From Muribaculaceae bacterium (GTDB lineage: Bacteria; Bacteroidota; Bacteroidia; Bacteroidales; Muribaculaceae): DNA of 43,384 nt. Of the stretch, positions 8,246 through 16,264 are shown one piece after another (position 1 is the first letter of the stretch; each line of letters begins with the position of its first letter). The stretch lies in NCBI GenBank assembly GCA_009775365.1, contig VSPM01000024.1, positions 1 to 43,384 of the forward strand, read 5' to 3'. Made by a program: the position numbers and the translations under genes. Under the pieces are notes generated by a model. That model had not been told where the DNA came from. It ran no database searches and saw only the letters and a list, made by a program, of their open reading frames with translations.

Positions 8246-9151
8246 TCAAATCGTAATTGCCACGTCAGAATAAATCTTGCTGACTTCGCAGGAATCAAGC
8301 TTCATGAAATCAATTTCTCTTGGTGTAATAATCACACCTGCCATATCGATACATCCCGGGCTTACCATTCGGTTGGCATCGCCTTCAGCATTGTAGCATT
8401 CCGGACGATGCGCCCGACGCGGAACGGATATGAATCTCAATTTTCCGCCATCTCCAATCCAGAAGAAAACATTCACGAGCGAAGGGTCAGTAAATTTGCC
8501 ATCGCCAGACAATCCCCCGAGCATCAGACCGGCCAACAGTGTAGATGCTCCTGCCTGATCAGGAGCAACCACACCTGAAAAAAACATAAATGGAAACATA
8601 TCCGACAATTGTAGCGACGACATGAGGCCGTCGCTACTTTCAGGATGAAGTTTTTCCACTTCCCTAAGCAACGGGAGTTCATCTTTCAATACAGCTTGAA
8701 GGTGAAGATGGTCAGGAGCTGACGCACCGGCTTTGGCTCCGTTATAAAACACCGCCATGCCAGGCAATCGCTCGGCAACCGCCACAATATCATCCGGCAC
8801 ATGCGACTGAGGAACATGCCGGGACGAAGCAATTGTAAGATGCACGGGAAAAATCGGGTAGGGGTTCACAAGCATTTCCCAGTCATCGAGTATCGGGAAT
8901 ATAGCCTGCTCCTTAGGCCTGTTATCACGACACAGAAAGCAACATCGCTTCTGTAACGCCTCTTTCGACACTTCCGCGCCTGTAGAAACTATACGGGCCG
9001 GATTATATTGCATGCCACACGTATAGTTTCCTATCGAAATCTGCCTACGTTTCACTTTTGAAAGAGCATCATAATTCTGGCGTGCGAGAGGCCAGTCAGC
9101 CAGCTGACACTCTATGAAAGTTTTTATTGTCTCGTCGTCGATTGCTTTCAT
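8246..9151 (-). CDS. DUF4922-type protein of the HIT/GalT-like superfamily
   Basis: A 301-residue cytoplasmic protein. The motif DHLHLQ (H148, H150, Q152) is the His-x-His-x-Gln signature of GalT/Ap4A-phosphorylase relatives, in which the first or second His is nucleotidylated. A Cys cluster (C70, C71, C74 in CCFLCRDNRP) resembles the N-terminal zinc-binding part of such enzymes, and VNPYPIFPVHLTIASSRHVPQ has the look of a HIT-like core. I therefore infer nucleotidyl transfer or phosphorolysis of a nucleotide or nucleotide sugar, but no substrate has been shown that I know of. It lies 6 bases after the GT2 gene and 2 bases before the AmpG-like gene, so the three are very likely translated from one message. 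Confidence 0.78.
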   Translation of the reverse strand: MKAIDDETIKTFIECQLADWPLARQNYDALSKVKRRQISIGNYTCGMQYNPARIVSTGAEVSKEALQKRCCFLCRDNRPKEQAIFPILDDWEMLVNPYPIFPVHLTIASSRHVPQSHVPDDIVAVAERLPGMAVFYNGAKAGASAPDHLHLQAVLKDELPLLREVEKLHPESSDGLMSSLQLSDMFPFMFFSGVVAPDQAGASTLLAGLMLGGLSGDGKFTDPSLVNVFFWIGDGGKLRFISVPRRAHRPECYNAEGDANRMVSPGCIDMAGVIITPREIDFMKLDSCEVSKIYSDVAITI

Positions 9152-9157
9152 CTGTAT

Positions 9158-10516
9158 TTAATCCTTTGATTCACCCCCGGAGAAGTCATTATGGGTTTCC
9201 ACATTCGCCCTAATACGTGCTATCAGTTCCACTGAGCGCAGGAAATCCTTGTATTCATTATGTTTGTTGACTTTCTCAATAGAAAGGTCGGCGTCACTGT
9301 TCCCCTGCCAGCGCCTGCAACAATAAATCGGCTCGAATATCCTCCCCACAGCATATTCCCTGCTTATTCTCAGCCCCATGGCATAATCTTCTCCGTAACT
9401 CACATTTGGGAACATTATATTTCTTGCCACAGGGGTGAAGAATGCGCGCGGTGCACCAAATCCATTTATACGCAAGGCATTGTTGGCACCATTAAGCGAT
9501 GTCCATTCCCTATGGTCAATCACTCCGGGAGGGATAGGGTTGAGATTAAAATCTGTCATAACATAACTGCCTACCAACATAGCGCACCTGTCTTCATAAA
9601 ACCTGTCGACCACCTTCTGCAACACACAGGAATCCGGATAAAGATCATCAGAATCAAGCTGAACGGCAAACCTGCCACAATGTTCCGACAACAAAGCCCT
9701 GTTCCAGCATCCTCCGATTTCAAGACATTCATCTTCTTCAACCTTTATCAACACAAGTCGGGGATCTTCAATTCTTTCCAACAACTCGCGTGTGCCGTCG
9801 CTGCTTGCGTTGTCAACAACTATTACGTTGAACGAAAACTCCGGCGCCTGCGACAAAGCCGATTTCACAGCGTCTCCTATTGTAGAAACCCTATTGCGCA
9901 CCGGAATTATCACGGAAGCCTCCACTTCAAACTCACCTGCGGTTATGTCGGGGCGCGACGGCACAAGAGGAACCATGCCGTCTATGTCATTGAGAAATTC
10001 TGTAAACACCCTTTCCATATGGGCCTGATAATATGTGTTGCGCGGATTCACATAGTCATGCTGCTTCTCGCCACTCTTCCTGAAGTCGTTTTTTTCTACA
10101 GTGTAGAGATATTCCGGCAATGCCGCCACCGTTTTCCCTATCGACATCCTCAGCCTCAGGGCATACCATCCACCATCAGGAGCTTCGCTGTCTTCCTTGT
10201 CGAATTCTTCAGAAGCAGCGAGGACATCAGCCGCATTCAGAAGCACTACGCTCCCGAAGTCGAAATCATCTCTCACAGAACCGAACTGATAATCTGTGAC
10301 CGGATGCAGGCTTATCTTCTCACCATCTTTTTCACGATAATAACTATAGGTGATTGTAGCATCGGAATCGGCAGCGACTTCTTCCATGCGTTGCAAGAAA
10401 TTAGAATCAAACGTCACCTTGCGGTCATCAAGTTTTACAACCACAAATTGTTCGAGTCCACTTTTGCAAATCTCGTCGCGGAGGGCATCCACGCTTGTGA
10501 ATCGGATTATTTTCAT
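9158..10516 (-). CDS. GT2-family glycosyltransferase with extra N-terminal domain
   Basis: A 452-residue soluble protein. The GT-A domain begins near residue 198 with ASVIIPVRNRVSTIGDAV, followed by VIVVDNASSDGT (231-242) and the metal/nucleotide-sugar motif DSDD at 288-291. A later GEDYAMGLRISR fits the ED acceptor-site motif of family 2 enzymes. Residues 1-190 are not a standard GT2 start; parts such as GGWYALRLRMS and ALPEYLYTVEKND resemble the back half of a GT2 fold, so this may be a degenerate duplicated domain. Donor and acceptor are unknown. No membrane helix is seen. It lies second in the operon, 37 bases after the amidase-like gene. Confidence 0.83.
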   Translation of the reverse strand: MKIIRFTSVDALRDEICKSGLEQFVVVKLDDRKVTFDSNFLQRMEEVAADSDATITYSYYREKDGEKISLHPVTDYQFGSVRDDFDFGSVVLLNAADVLAASEEFDKEDSEAPDGGWYALRLRMSIGKTVAALPEYLYTVEKNDFRKSGEKQHDYVNPRNTYYQAHMERVFTEFLNDIDGMVPLVPSRPDITAGEFEVEASVIIPVRNRVSTIGDAVKSALSQAPEFSFNVIVVDNASSDGTRELLERIEDPRLVLIKVEEDECLEIGGCWNRALLSEHCGRFAVQLDSDDLYPDSCVLQKVVDRFYEDRCAMLVGSYVMTDFNLNPIPPGVIDHREWTSLNGANNALRINGFGAPRAFFTPVARNIMFPNVSYGEDYAMGLRISREYAVGRIFEPIYCCRRWQGNSDADLSIEKVNKHNEYKDFLRSVELIARIRANVETHNDFSGGESKD

Positions 10517-10553
10517 GATAATTGTTTAAGTAGCTTACTTTTTAATACGATAA

Positions 10554-13500
10554 TCACTTCTCAAGATAATCAAGAATCTCCTTCATCAATTGATTTCGGC
10601 TTCCCTCCTCAATGGTTTCAAACGGAATGGTCATAACGGCACCGCGGCTCTTTCCCCTGCGAGTTAGAATCCCGGCAGGGAGGCCAGTGTCGGAATATGT
10701 CATAAACACTCCGGAATCTATACTGCCGGAAGGTTCAATCAAATCAGGATTTTCAACTATATATGACTTATCGTTCAAAGTGTTTGAATAAGATATTGAC
10801 TGATTCGATACAGAAGCATCCATGGCACGCGAGGTTCTGACTCTTCCTGTCAATGACTTAGAACCTTCACCACGTGTGATGCCAAGCACATTCTGCGCAA
10901 ACTTGCGGCTGCCGTCAGGAGAGCGATAGTCGTAAAGGTCACTTAGAATATATTCGCCACTCACCAGCAAATCGCCCCCATGAGAAGTGAACTCTGTCAG
11001 TTCATCCTGAAGAATTTTCGGGAAAGCGGCATAGCGCATTCCCGTGTTGCCATTGCCGGTGACAGTCACTTTCTGCTTACCAATTATCAAATCCACAATT
11101 TTATAATCTCCAAGTTTTACAGAGCCGTTCTCTACCGCTCCTACACTGGCCGACACAAAACCTTTGCCTGCGGCCGCAATTGACACTCCGTGAAGATACG
11201 GATAGTCAAACGTGTTTCCGGCAATGACCTGTGAAGCATAATTGCCGTTGCTTCTCCCAAAACTCTCTCCGGCATTTCGCCTGAACTCTGTCTGATAGCC
11301 GATAAACGAAATGTCGTTAATGTAAGGCACGCCAAAATCTTCTTCGGCATTGAACCCGGCTTCACCATCCTGGCTGAAATTGCCTGGGCCGCTCACTCTT
11401 GTAAATCCATTCACAATCAGCACCGGTGTTTCATTATGCACTCCTTCTCTAAGGGCAAGAATCTCCGACGGAAACGAAAGCCCACCTTGGTTAGCGGCAA
11501 CAACCTTGAATGAATGTATTTCATGGTCCTCCACTTTCACATCAAAATGTGTTGATGATGTTTCTCCCAGCTTATGGAATCCCAGTTCATCAGCCGAACG
11601 TTCAAAAATAATATATTTTTCAGGCACGGCAGTAGGTTCGAGAACATCAGCCGTAGGCTCCCAGCTCAAACGATACACGCTTTTTTTAGTGTGCCTGATT
11701 GCAAAATTTTTCACAGGCAATGGCTGCACAATAAACTTTCTGTCCTTTCTTTCGGCAAGGAACCGTCCTATTGCCTTATATATTGACCTGCTCACCGTGA
11801 ATCTGAATGCAGGGTCAAGACCATATTTCATGTCAGCAAAATTCTGATGGCTCATAAACTCTATGAGAGACGTCGGCACCTCTGGCACTCTCGCCTCTAC
11901 ATACGATTTGTCCCACATTGAACGACGTGTCCAGTTTGGTTCCCAAGTCTGTCGGATGTCTCCGGTTATCTGCCTCATGAGCATATCTGTGAGCGTGCGT
12001 GAATTTGCACGGGGAGTGCCGTCGACATAACTGTCTCCTCCGTTAGTATAAAATATACCCAATGTCCCCACAAAAGAATCGTCTGCACGTTTCCCGGCAT
12101 CTGAATGCAGGGCCACAGCCACATCCACCGGGATTCTCAGCCCCTCTTGAGTTGGAAGCACCCTCGAGCCTCCGGCGAGGTAGTTCACCCAATGGCCGCG
12201 CGATGTGTAGTCATCTTTATAGTCATCTGTGCCGTGATAAGGAGAGTAAACATACTCCGGCATTCCTGCCCACTGAAGCCAGTATCGCGCACCTTCAAGA
12301 AATCGCGGAAGACCGGACGTTGAAAAATTCGGCACATAGCCGTTAGGAGTGGCTACAATCGGAAGTTCCTCTTCTTCACTCAGATTTTCAGTGTCATCAT
12401 TTTCAGAAGATTCATCATCATCTTCCTCTTCCTCATCTCCTGCCTCTTCTGAGCCATTATTTAAAGCGGCAATGGAATTATCAGGAGTAGAAGGGTCTAT
12501 AAAGACATCGCTTCTTCTTTCGCTTCGTGCGATATTGCCCATTCCTCCGCCAATTTTCACAGCATCAGCAGTAACGATTCTGTCGGCACTTTTATCAGAA
12601 ATGTTCGAAAGTATAACCACAGGCTCCTCATCGCTATATCCGGCCTCCAAGGGGAATGTGCCGAGATAGATCCATGTGCCGCCACCCATAGTCTGGTTCA
12701 CTCTGAATTCCCTTGACCCGCCTGAATAATTCACTGTGTAATGAGCGTCTTCCGTAGAATTAGGCAGAGTCTTGTAACTGACATATATCGCATATTCGCC
12801 GTCCTCAGGTATGTCGGCATACCATGCAGCCACAGAAGGCTTGCCATGCGTCACAGTAGAGGTCTGGCGATATGTGCCGTTCTCAAACGGATTTTCAGTG
12901 TCTCTGAAATCAGGAAGGTCGTATATAAATCCTTCCCCTTCTCCAGTCACCCACGGACGTGAGCCGGTCATCTCCTTATAATATGGCTGAGAGAAGATCA
13001 TGCCGCTGTCGTTGGTGTCGTTGTCCACAATCACCTCATTTCTGTTTATATCCCTTTCCCTTGGCAACATCACATATGCCCCTGCATTTTCAAGCATGGG
13101 CACAACATAAGGATAGATATAACTCATGGTGTGGGTGTCTTCCACAATATGAAACAACTGCGGACGCTGCCATAGCCACGCTCCCGAACCAGTCTTATAA
13201 TACCTGCCATGGCTCGGCCACATCGCAACAATGTCATTTTCCATGCCATTCTTGGCATTTACATAAGGCTCGGCCGCAACAACGAAAGAGGGATTCTTAC
13301 GATATTGCTCGGGAAGTTTATCTACTGTGGTGATATAATAAGAGTAGTTCTTATCTCCTACATTGAGTGCGACATAGTAATCGGCAATAGAGTCGGGGAG
13401 TATGGAGGCAATCTTTTTTCTCATTCCGCTCACAAGGTCGTGAGAGACCGGAAGATATGTAAAGTTCTCATTAAGACTTATTTTTGCAGTCTTTGCGCGG

Positions 13501-13901
13501 TTATCGGTTTTCACGCTGTTTACGCGAAGACCACCGGGATTAAGATTCCCCGGAATCCATTCAAGCACCTCACGGTTCACCAAAAGAGTAAGGGTGTCGT
13601 TCTGAGGTGTCTCTACCGGAGGCGTGTATTGCTTATGGTTAATCGTGTTGTTTTTCCTCGATTTCTTCTTTCTATTTGCACCTTTCTTCTTACGAGATGT
13701 CTTTTTCTTCTTGGATGAAACCGACGATTTCTTTTTTGACCTTGTTCCTTTCTTTTTCGATTTCTTTTTCGATTTCTTTTTTGATACAGCCGAGGTCTTG
13801 GCCTTAGCCTTTTTTGATGCTGAATACACTTCCTGCGCGCCAATTGCTGATAATGCAATCAACATTGCCATAAAAATGTATAATAACTTCTTGAACTTCA
13901 T
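10554..13901 (-). CDS. Exported N-acetylmuramoyl-L-alanine amidase-like multidomain protein
   Basis: A 1115-residue protein with a signal peptide (residues 1-22) followed by a highly basic low-complexity tail (about 29-85, mostly K/R/S). The catalytic region looks like Amidase_3 split in two: H231 (PSHGRYY) and E254 (HIVEDTHTM) on one side, H599 (VALHSDAG) and E681 (TSLIEFMSHQN) on the other, matching the zinc ligands and catalytic Glu of that family. Between them lie a golvesin-type beta-sandwich (about 315-455) and a run of Asp/Glu (about 485-513). An Fn3-like domain follows (about 728-820), then a C-terminal region of roughly 290 residues resembling the tail of Bacteroidota proteins labelled xanthan lyase. 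I favour peptidoglycan amidase activity; the old lyase label is the alternative. It is first in the operon. Confidence 0.72.
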   Translation of the reverse strand: MKFKKLLYIFMAMLIALSAIGAQEVYSASKKAKAKTSAVSKKKSKKKSKKKGTRSKKKSSVSSKKKKTSRKKKGANRKKKSRKNNTINHKQYTPPVETPQNDTLTLLVNREVLEWIPGNLNPGGLRVNSVKTDNRAKTAKISLNENFTYLPVSHDLVSGMRKKIASILPDSIADYYVALNVGDKNYSYYITTVDKLPEQYRKNPSFVVAAEPYVNAKNGMENDIVAMWPSHGRYYKTGSGAWLWQRPQLFHIVEDTHTMSYIYPYVVPMLENAGAYVMLPRERDINRNEVIVDNDTNDSGMIFSQPYYKEMTGSRPWVTGEGEGFIYDLPDFRDTENPFENGTYRQTSTVTHGKPSVAAWYADIPEDGEYAIYVSYKTLPNSTEDAHYTVNYSGGSREFRVNQTMGGGTWIYLGTFPLEAGYSDEEPVVILSNISDKSADRIVTADAVKIGGGMGNIARSERRSDVFIDPSTPDNSIAALNNGSEEAGDEEEEDDDESSENDDTENLSEEEELPIVATPNGYVPNFSTSGLPRFLEGARYWLQWAGMPEYVYSPYHGTDDYKDDYTSRGHWVNYLAGGSRVLPTQEGLRIPVDVAVALHSDAGKRADDSFVGTLGIFYTNGGDSYVDGTPRANSRTLTDMLMRQITGDIRQTWEPNWTRRSMWDKSYVEARVPEVPTSLIEFMSHQNFADMKYGLDPAFRFTVSRSIYKAIGRFLAERKDRKFIVQPLPVKNFAIRHTKKSVYRLSWEPTADVLEPTAVPEKYIIFERSADELGFHKLGETSSTHFDVKVEDHEIHSFKVVAANQGGLSFPSEILALREGVHNETPVLIVNGFTRVSGPGNFSQDGEAGFNAEEDFGVPYINDISFIGYQTEFRRNAGESFGRSNGNYASQVIAGNTFDYPYLHGVSIAAAGKGFVSASVGAVENGSVKLGDYKIVDLIIGKQKVTVTGNGNTGMRYAAFPKILQDELTEFTSHGGDLLVSGEYILSDLYDYRSPDGSRKFAQNVLGITRGEGSKSLTGRVRTSRAMDASVSNQSISYSNTLNDKSYIVENPDLIEPSGSIDSGVFMTYSDTGLPAGILTRRGKSRGAVMTIPFETIEEGSRNQLMKEILDYLEK

Positions 13902-13973
13902 GATTAGTATTAAATGAAAAGCTTCCGACGAATATGCAACGCAATAAAAATATGCAAATCGTCCAATTTACCA

Positions 13974-14004
13974 CAAAATTAGGCAAAAACGCCCACACCT
14001 CAAA
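13974..14004 (-). promoter_or_regulatory. Promoter of the amidase-GT2-DUF4922-AmpG operon
   Basis: Read on the minus strand, TTTG (14004-14001) is followed after 19 bases by TAATTTTG (13981-13974), a full match to the Bacteroidota consensus. This predicts a leader of about 65 bases before the ATG at 13901. The remainder of 13902-14143 shows only this promoter and the one for the plus-strand small gene. Confidence 0.68.
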
Positions 14005-14109
14005 ATAAAACACTTTCTGAAGCCAACTAAAATTTGTTAAATTAATGACATTATAATATAATCATGTATTATCTAATCGCTTGTTCCAATCAATGTGAAA
14101 TATTTTTCG

Positions 14110-14117
14110 TAATTTTG
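14110..14117 (+). promoter_or_regulatory. -7 element for the small membrane protein gene
   Basis: TAATTTTG matches the consensus -7 box and lies 26 bases before the ATG at 14144. No clear -33 TTTG is present at the right spacing; a TTG at 14081-14083 is 26 bases upstream. Confidence 0.45.
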
Positions 14118-14143
14118 CGGATGACAAATAAAACAACAATAAT

Positions 14144-14365
14144 ATGACAAGCAACATAGCAAATCGAAATGTGTCTTTGATTCTCGCAGTTTCCTCTCTT
14201 TGCGGTCTCATATATTGCATTATCGAAGCAGTTAACGGACACACGAGATGGATTAACCTCTCCTCGATAGCAACATCAACAGCAATATTTGCAAAATTAT
14301 ATTTGAGCTATCGCAAACAAGTCAAAGCCGGGAATATTTACGGCAAGGTTAATCCTTTTAAGTAA
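14144..14365 (+). CDS. Small two-helix membrane protein, unrecognised
   Basis: A 73-residue protein that I do not recognise. It has two hydrophobic segments, about residues 9-29 (VSLILAVSSLCGLIYCIIEAV) with its core, and about 39-54, separated by a short polar loop (NGHTRWIN), and ends in a basic tail (YRKQVKAGNIYGKVNPFK). That suggests a helical hairpin in the inner membrane. A consensus -7 box 26 bases upstream and isolation between divergent and downstream genes support it as a real gene rather than a chance frame. It precedes the fumarase gene by 82 bases on the same strand, but fumarase has its own -7-like element, so a link is not shown. Confidence 0.6.
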   Translation: MTSNIANRNVSLILAVSSLCGLIYCIIEAVNGHTRWINLSSIATSTAIFAKLYLSYRKQVKAGNIYGKVNPFK

Positions 14366-14404
14366 AAAGTTGGATTAAAGATAAAGAGATAGCGAAATTT
14401 TTAT

Positions 14405-14412
14405 TACTTTTG
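14405..14412 (+). promoter_or_regulatory. -7 element for fumarase
   Basis: TACTTTTG matches TAnnTTTG and lies 35 bases before the fumarase ATG. I see no TTTG at the usual 19-21 base distance, so this is a partial promoter match. Confidence 0.45.
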
Positions 14413-14447
14413 CGAAAACATAGAAACAATCTAACCCAAGAATAATT

Positions 14448-16097
14448 ATGCCAACTAAACCTTTTCATTATCAGGAGCCGTTCCCTCTTGGTCCTGACAC
14501 AACTGAATATCAACTTATTACAAAAGATTACGTAAAGGTTGAAAACTGGAATGGCCATGAAATGCTCGTGGTTGATCCGGAAGCTCTCACTGTGATTGCA
14601 AATGTTGCAAGCCACAACTGCTCTTTTATGCTTCGCAGAGAGCATAACGAAATGGTTGCCAAGATCCTCAATGACCCTGAGGCTTCGGAAAACGACAAAT
14701 TTGTGGCTTTGACCATGTTGCGTAACGCTGAGGTGGCAGCCAAGGGCGTGCTTCCTTTCTGCCAGGACACAGGCACATCTATATGCGCTGCTTACAAAGG
14801 ACAGCATGTATGGACAGGTTGCAATGATGAAGAGAAAATCTCTCTTGGCGTCTACAAAACATACACTGAAAACAATCTCCGCTATTCACAGAACGCACCC
14901 CTCACCATGTATGAAGAGGTGAACACAGGTTGCAATCTTCCTGCCCAGATTGAGATTCATGCCACTGAAGGGAATGAATATGAATTCCTCTTTGTGGCTA
15001 AAGGTGGCGGCTCCGCCAACAAGACATATCTCTATCAGGAGACAAAGGCTATCCTCAACAGAAAGACACTCGTTCCTTTCCTGATTGAAAAGATGAAGAC
15101 CCTTGGCACTGCTGCCTGTCCTCCTTATCACATTGCATTTGTGATTGGCGGAACTTCCGCAGAGATGAACCTCGCCACTGTGAAGAAAGCTTCTGTGAAA
15201 TATTATGACAACCTTCCGACCGAAGGTAATGAATACGGCCAGGCTTTCAGAGATGTGGAACTTGAGAAAGAACTCCTTGAGGCTGCTCACTGCCTTGGGC
15301 TCGGCGCACAGTTCGGTGGCAAATATTATGCACACGACATTCGCGTGATTCGCCTTCCCCGCCACGGAGCATCCTGCCCTGTAGGCATGGGCGTGAGCTG
15401 CTCTGCCGACCGCAATGTGAAAGCAAAAATCAACAAAGACGGCCTCTGGATTGAAAAACTCGACGAATTCCCCGGCGAGCTCATACCTGAAGCACTCCGC
15501 AATGAGGGCGAGGGTGAGGTTGTGAATATCGACCTTAACCGACCGATGAATGAGATTCTTGAGGAACTCAACAAATATCCCGTTTCTACTCGTCTTTCTC
15601 TCAAAGGCACAATCATAGTTGGCCGCGACATCGCTCACGCCAAGATTAAAGAGCGCCTCGATGCCGGTGAACCTATGCCTCAGTATCTGAAAGACCATCC
15701 CATCTACTACGCCGGCCCTGCCAAAAAGCCGGAGGGAATGCCGTCAGGATCATTCGGCCCCACTACTGCAGGACGAATGGACTCTTATGTAGACCAGTTC
15801 CAGGCGGCAGGCGGCTCAATGGTGATGATCGCCAAAGGCAACAGAAGCCAACAGGTGACTGACGCATGCAAGAAACACGGCGGTTTCTATCTTGGATCTA
15901 TCGGCGGCCCGGCAGCTATCCTTGCCCAAAACTCTATTAAGAATGTAGAGCTTCTCGAATATCCTGAACTTGGCATGGAAGCCATCTGGAAGATTGAAGT
16001 AGAAAACTTCCCGGCATTCATACTTGTTGACAACAAGGGTAATGATTTCTTCAAGCAAATCAAGCCCCGCTACCCACTCGACACTTGCTCAAAGTAA
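14448..16097 (+). CDS. Class I fumarate hydratase (4Fe-4S)
   Basis: A 549-residue enzyme that interconverts fumarate and malate in the cytoplasm, here probably in the reductive branch leading to succinate that is usual in anaerobic Bacteroidota. Length and layout match class I fumarases with fused alpha and beta parts. The three cluster ligands are visible at C105 (PFCQDTGT), C224 (AACPPYH) and C318 (GVSCSADR), the same positions as in E. coli FumA. The C-terminal beta part carries KGTIIVGRDIAHAKIKERLD and FGPTTAGRMDSYVDQF, both typical. The ATG at 14448 is well placed after a -7-like box, and a strong terminator follows at 16122. Related tartrate dehydratases are the only real alternative and are less likely at this length. 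Confidence 0.95.
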   Translation: MPTKPFHYQEPFPLGPDTTEYQLITKDYVKVENWNGHEMLVVDPEALTVIANVASHNCSFMLRREHNEMVAKILNDPEASENDKFVALTMLRNAEVAAKGVLPFCQDTGTSICAAYKGQHVWTGCNDEEKISLGVYKTYTENNLRYSQNAPLTMYEEVNTGCNLPAQIEIHATEGNEYEFLFVAKGGGSANKTYLYQETKAILNRKTLVPFLIEKMKTLGTAACPPYHIAFVIGGTSAEMNLATVKKASVKYYDNLPTEGNEYGQAFRDVELEKELLEAAHCLGLGAQFGGKYYAHDIRVIRLPRHGASCPVGMGVSCSADRNVKAKINKDGLWIEKLDEFPGELIPEALRNEGEGEVVNIDLNRPMNEILEELNKYPVSTRLSLKGTIIVGRDIAHAKIKERLDAGEPMPQYLKDHPIYYAGPAKKPEGMPSGSFGPTTAGRMDSYVDQFQAAGGSMVMIAKGNRSQQVTDACKKHGGFYLGSIGGPAAILAQNSIKNVELLEYPELGMEAIWKIEVENFPAFILVDNKGNDFFKQIKPRYPLDTCSK

Positions 16098-16121
16098 ATA
16101 ATCACTCACAACACTGACTCA

Positions 16122-16158
16122 AAAATCCCGTTTTCACAAAAGAAAACGGGATTTTTTT
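16122..16158 (+). terminator. Rho-independent terminator of the fumarase gene
   Basis: A perfect 14-bp stem pairs 16122-16135 (AAAATCCCGTTTTC) with 16142-16155 around a 6-base loop, and the T run continues to 16158. It lies 25 bases after the fumarase stop. Confidence 0.9.
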
Positions 16159-16264
16159 CACTATTACTTATTTACCACCTTCTTTTAATCGTTTTTTATA
16201 CCCATATTCCAGTATTTTATCTGTAAATTCGCACATTTAAAATCCAACCCGAACAAACACATAT

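Noticed and set aside
8243..8249. TTG start for the AmpG-like gene, giving a 4-base-overlap arrangement with DUF4922
   Set aside because: An in-frame ATG two codons later fits the operon spacing just as well and needs no rare start codon.
9260..10636. A 458-codon open frame on the plus strand, antisense to the GT2 gene
   Set aside because: It covers the GT2 gene almost completely, has no recognisable domain or signal, and its His/Cys/Arg-rich composition is what the reverse strand of a coding gene would give.
13613..13858. Arg/Lys-rich small frame on the minus strand
   Set aside because: It is an out-of-frame reading of the Lys-rich tail of the amidase-like protein.
14886..15698. A 270-codon minus-strand frame inside the fumarase gene
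   Set aside because: Fumarase is certain from its cluster ligands and length; the antisense frame shows no family features and is a shadow.
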